Source: Dehalococcoidia bacterium (GTDB taxonomy: Bacteria > Chloroflexota > Dehalococcoidia > Dehalococcoidales > G020351185). From it: DNA of 6,749 bases. Position numbers and translations under genes: made by a program. Under the pieces are notes generated by a model that made no database searches, was not told the DNA's origin, and saw only the letters and a list, made by a program, of their open reading frames with translations. The stretch lies in the NCBI GenBank assembly GCA_030640385.1, contig DAOWJL010000036.1, forward strand, positions 1 to 6,749. Reading direction: 5' to 3'. Below, piece after piece: positions 6,345 through 6,749 of the stretch. Position 1 is the first letter of the stretch, and every line of letters starts with the position of its first letter.

Positions 6345-6749
6345 TAAAGACCATGGCTATATTATATTTATCGGCAGCCTTTATGGAATCCTCGTCTCTT
6401 ATGGAGCCGCCTGGCTGGATGATGGCGGTTGCACCGGCCGCCGCCGCCTGCTCGACGCTGTCCGGGAAGGGGAACATGGCATCGGAAGCCATTACACTGC
6501 CCTTTGATTTATCCCCGGCTTTTTTACTGGCAATCTCGGCGCTTACCACGCGGTTGGGCTGCCCGGCCCCCATACCGACAATCGTTTTATCTTTTACCAG
6601 CAGTATAGCGTTTGATTTTATGTGCTTTACCGCTCGCCAGGCGAAGAGCAAATCTTCCAGCTCCTTTTTTGTCGGTTCGCGTTTGGTTGCCGTCTTGAGT
6701 TTAATATCCTTTTCAGCCAGGGAATCCGAAGACTGAACCAGCAGTCCAC
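6319..6749 (-). CDS. purH: Bifunctional AICAR transformylase / IMP cyclohydrolase, C-terminal part
   Basis: PurH performs the last two steps of IMP synthesis, formylating AICAR with 10-formyltetrahydrofolate and closing the ring. Only the final 142 or so codons are in the window, and the 5' end lies beyond the right edge. The reading frame is open from position 6749 to the TAG at 6319-6321. It shows TKREPTKKELEDLLFAW, VKHIKSNAILLVKDK, GMGAGQPNRVVSAEIA, GSVMASDAMFPFPDSVEQAAAAG, AIIQPGGSIRD and the C-terminal AMVFTGVRHFLH, all hallmarks of the AICAR transformylase domain. One small departure is ASDAMFPF where many relatives have an AFFPF sequence. A TTG at 6651 is not the start, since the match continues upstream to the edge. 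It is the first visible gene of the minus-strand operon and links the downstream salvage genes with purine synthesis. Confidence 0.95.
   Translation of the reverse strand, partial: GLLVQSSDSLAEKDIKLKTATKREPTKKELEDLLFAWRAVKHIKSNAILLVKDKTIVGMGAGQPNRVVSAEIASKKAGDKSKGSVMASDAMFPFPDSVEQAAAAGATAIIQPGGSIRDEDSIKAADKYNIAMVFTGVRHFLH

Noticed and set aside
6649..6651. TTG as the start of a 110-residue gene at the right end
   Set aside because: The PurH match continues upstream in the same frame to the window edge, so this is an internal leucine codon.
6353..6736. 127-codon plus-strand open frame opposite purH
   Set aside because: The minus strand carries an unmistakable PurH C-terminus throughout. The plus-strand translation is a serine/alanine-rich shadow.
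1..6749. Mobile elements, CRISPR arrays, tRNA genes, riboswitches, toxin-antitoxin or defence genes
   Set aside because: Reading both strands I found no long inverted or direct repeats, no spaced repeat units, no tRNA-like cloverleaf and no transposase or nuclease signature; genes fill nearly all of the window.

Overview
This 6.75 kb window is dense, ordinary-looking bacterial chromosome of roughly even base composition. It has eight protein genes, almost no intergenic space, and no RNA genes, mobile elements, CRISPR or phage features that I can see. The gene content (DUF2344 protein, M48 membrane protease, TilS, PncA/PncB salvage, bacterial-type ArsM, PurH) and the style of the sequences fit an anaerobic, uncultivated-type bacterium. 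A Chloroflexota/Dehalococcoidia-like source is my best guess, but that is an impression from protein style and codon use (many AUA isoleucine codons), not a demonstrated placement.

Left half, + strand (5-3914): four genes in one direction with gaps of 6 to about 42 nt, probably one transcript entering from outside the window. They are a DUF2344 protein (normally the partner of a radical SAM protein, which would lie just upstream), an M48/Ste24-type integral-membrane zinc protease, a histidine-phosphatase (phosphoglycerate mutase-like) enzyme, and TilS, the essential enzyme that makes lysidine in the tRNA reading AUA codons.

Right half, - strand (6749 down to 3921): purH (3' part only), pncA-like nicotinamidase, pncB-like nicotinate phosphoribosyltransferase, and arsM arsenite methyltransferase, with gaps of 29, 4 and 13 nt, so probably one operon. 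PncA and PncB are consecutive steps of NAD salvage (nicotinamide to nicotinate to nicotinate mononucleotide), and PurH makes IMP for purine synthesis. The shared theme of these three is nucleotide and PRPP metabolism. ArsM, an S-adenosylmethionine-dependent arsenic detoxification enzyme, is the outlier, with no arsR, arsC or arsenite pump beside it.

The two operons converge, with stop codons only 6 nt apart and no convincing terminator between them. The smaller-scale points of interest are a perfect 20-bp palindrome inside tilS, a hairpin over the purH stop codon, and an altered SHG motif in the histidine phosphatase. I did not find an evident new multi-gene system. The least characterised element is the DUF2344 protein and its association with a membrane protease and TilS.
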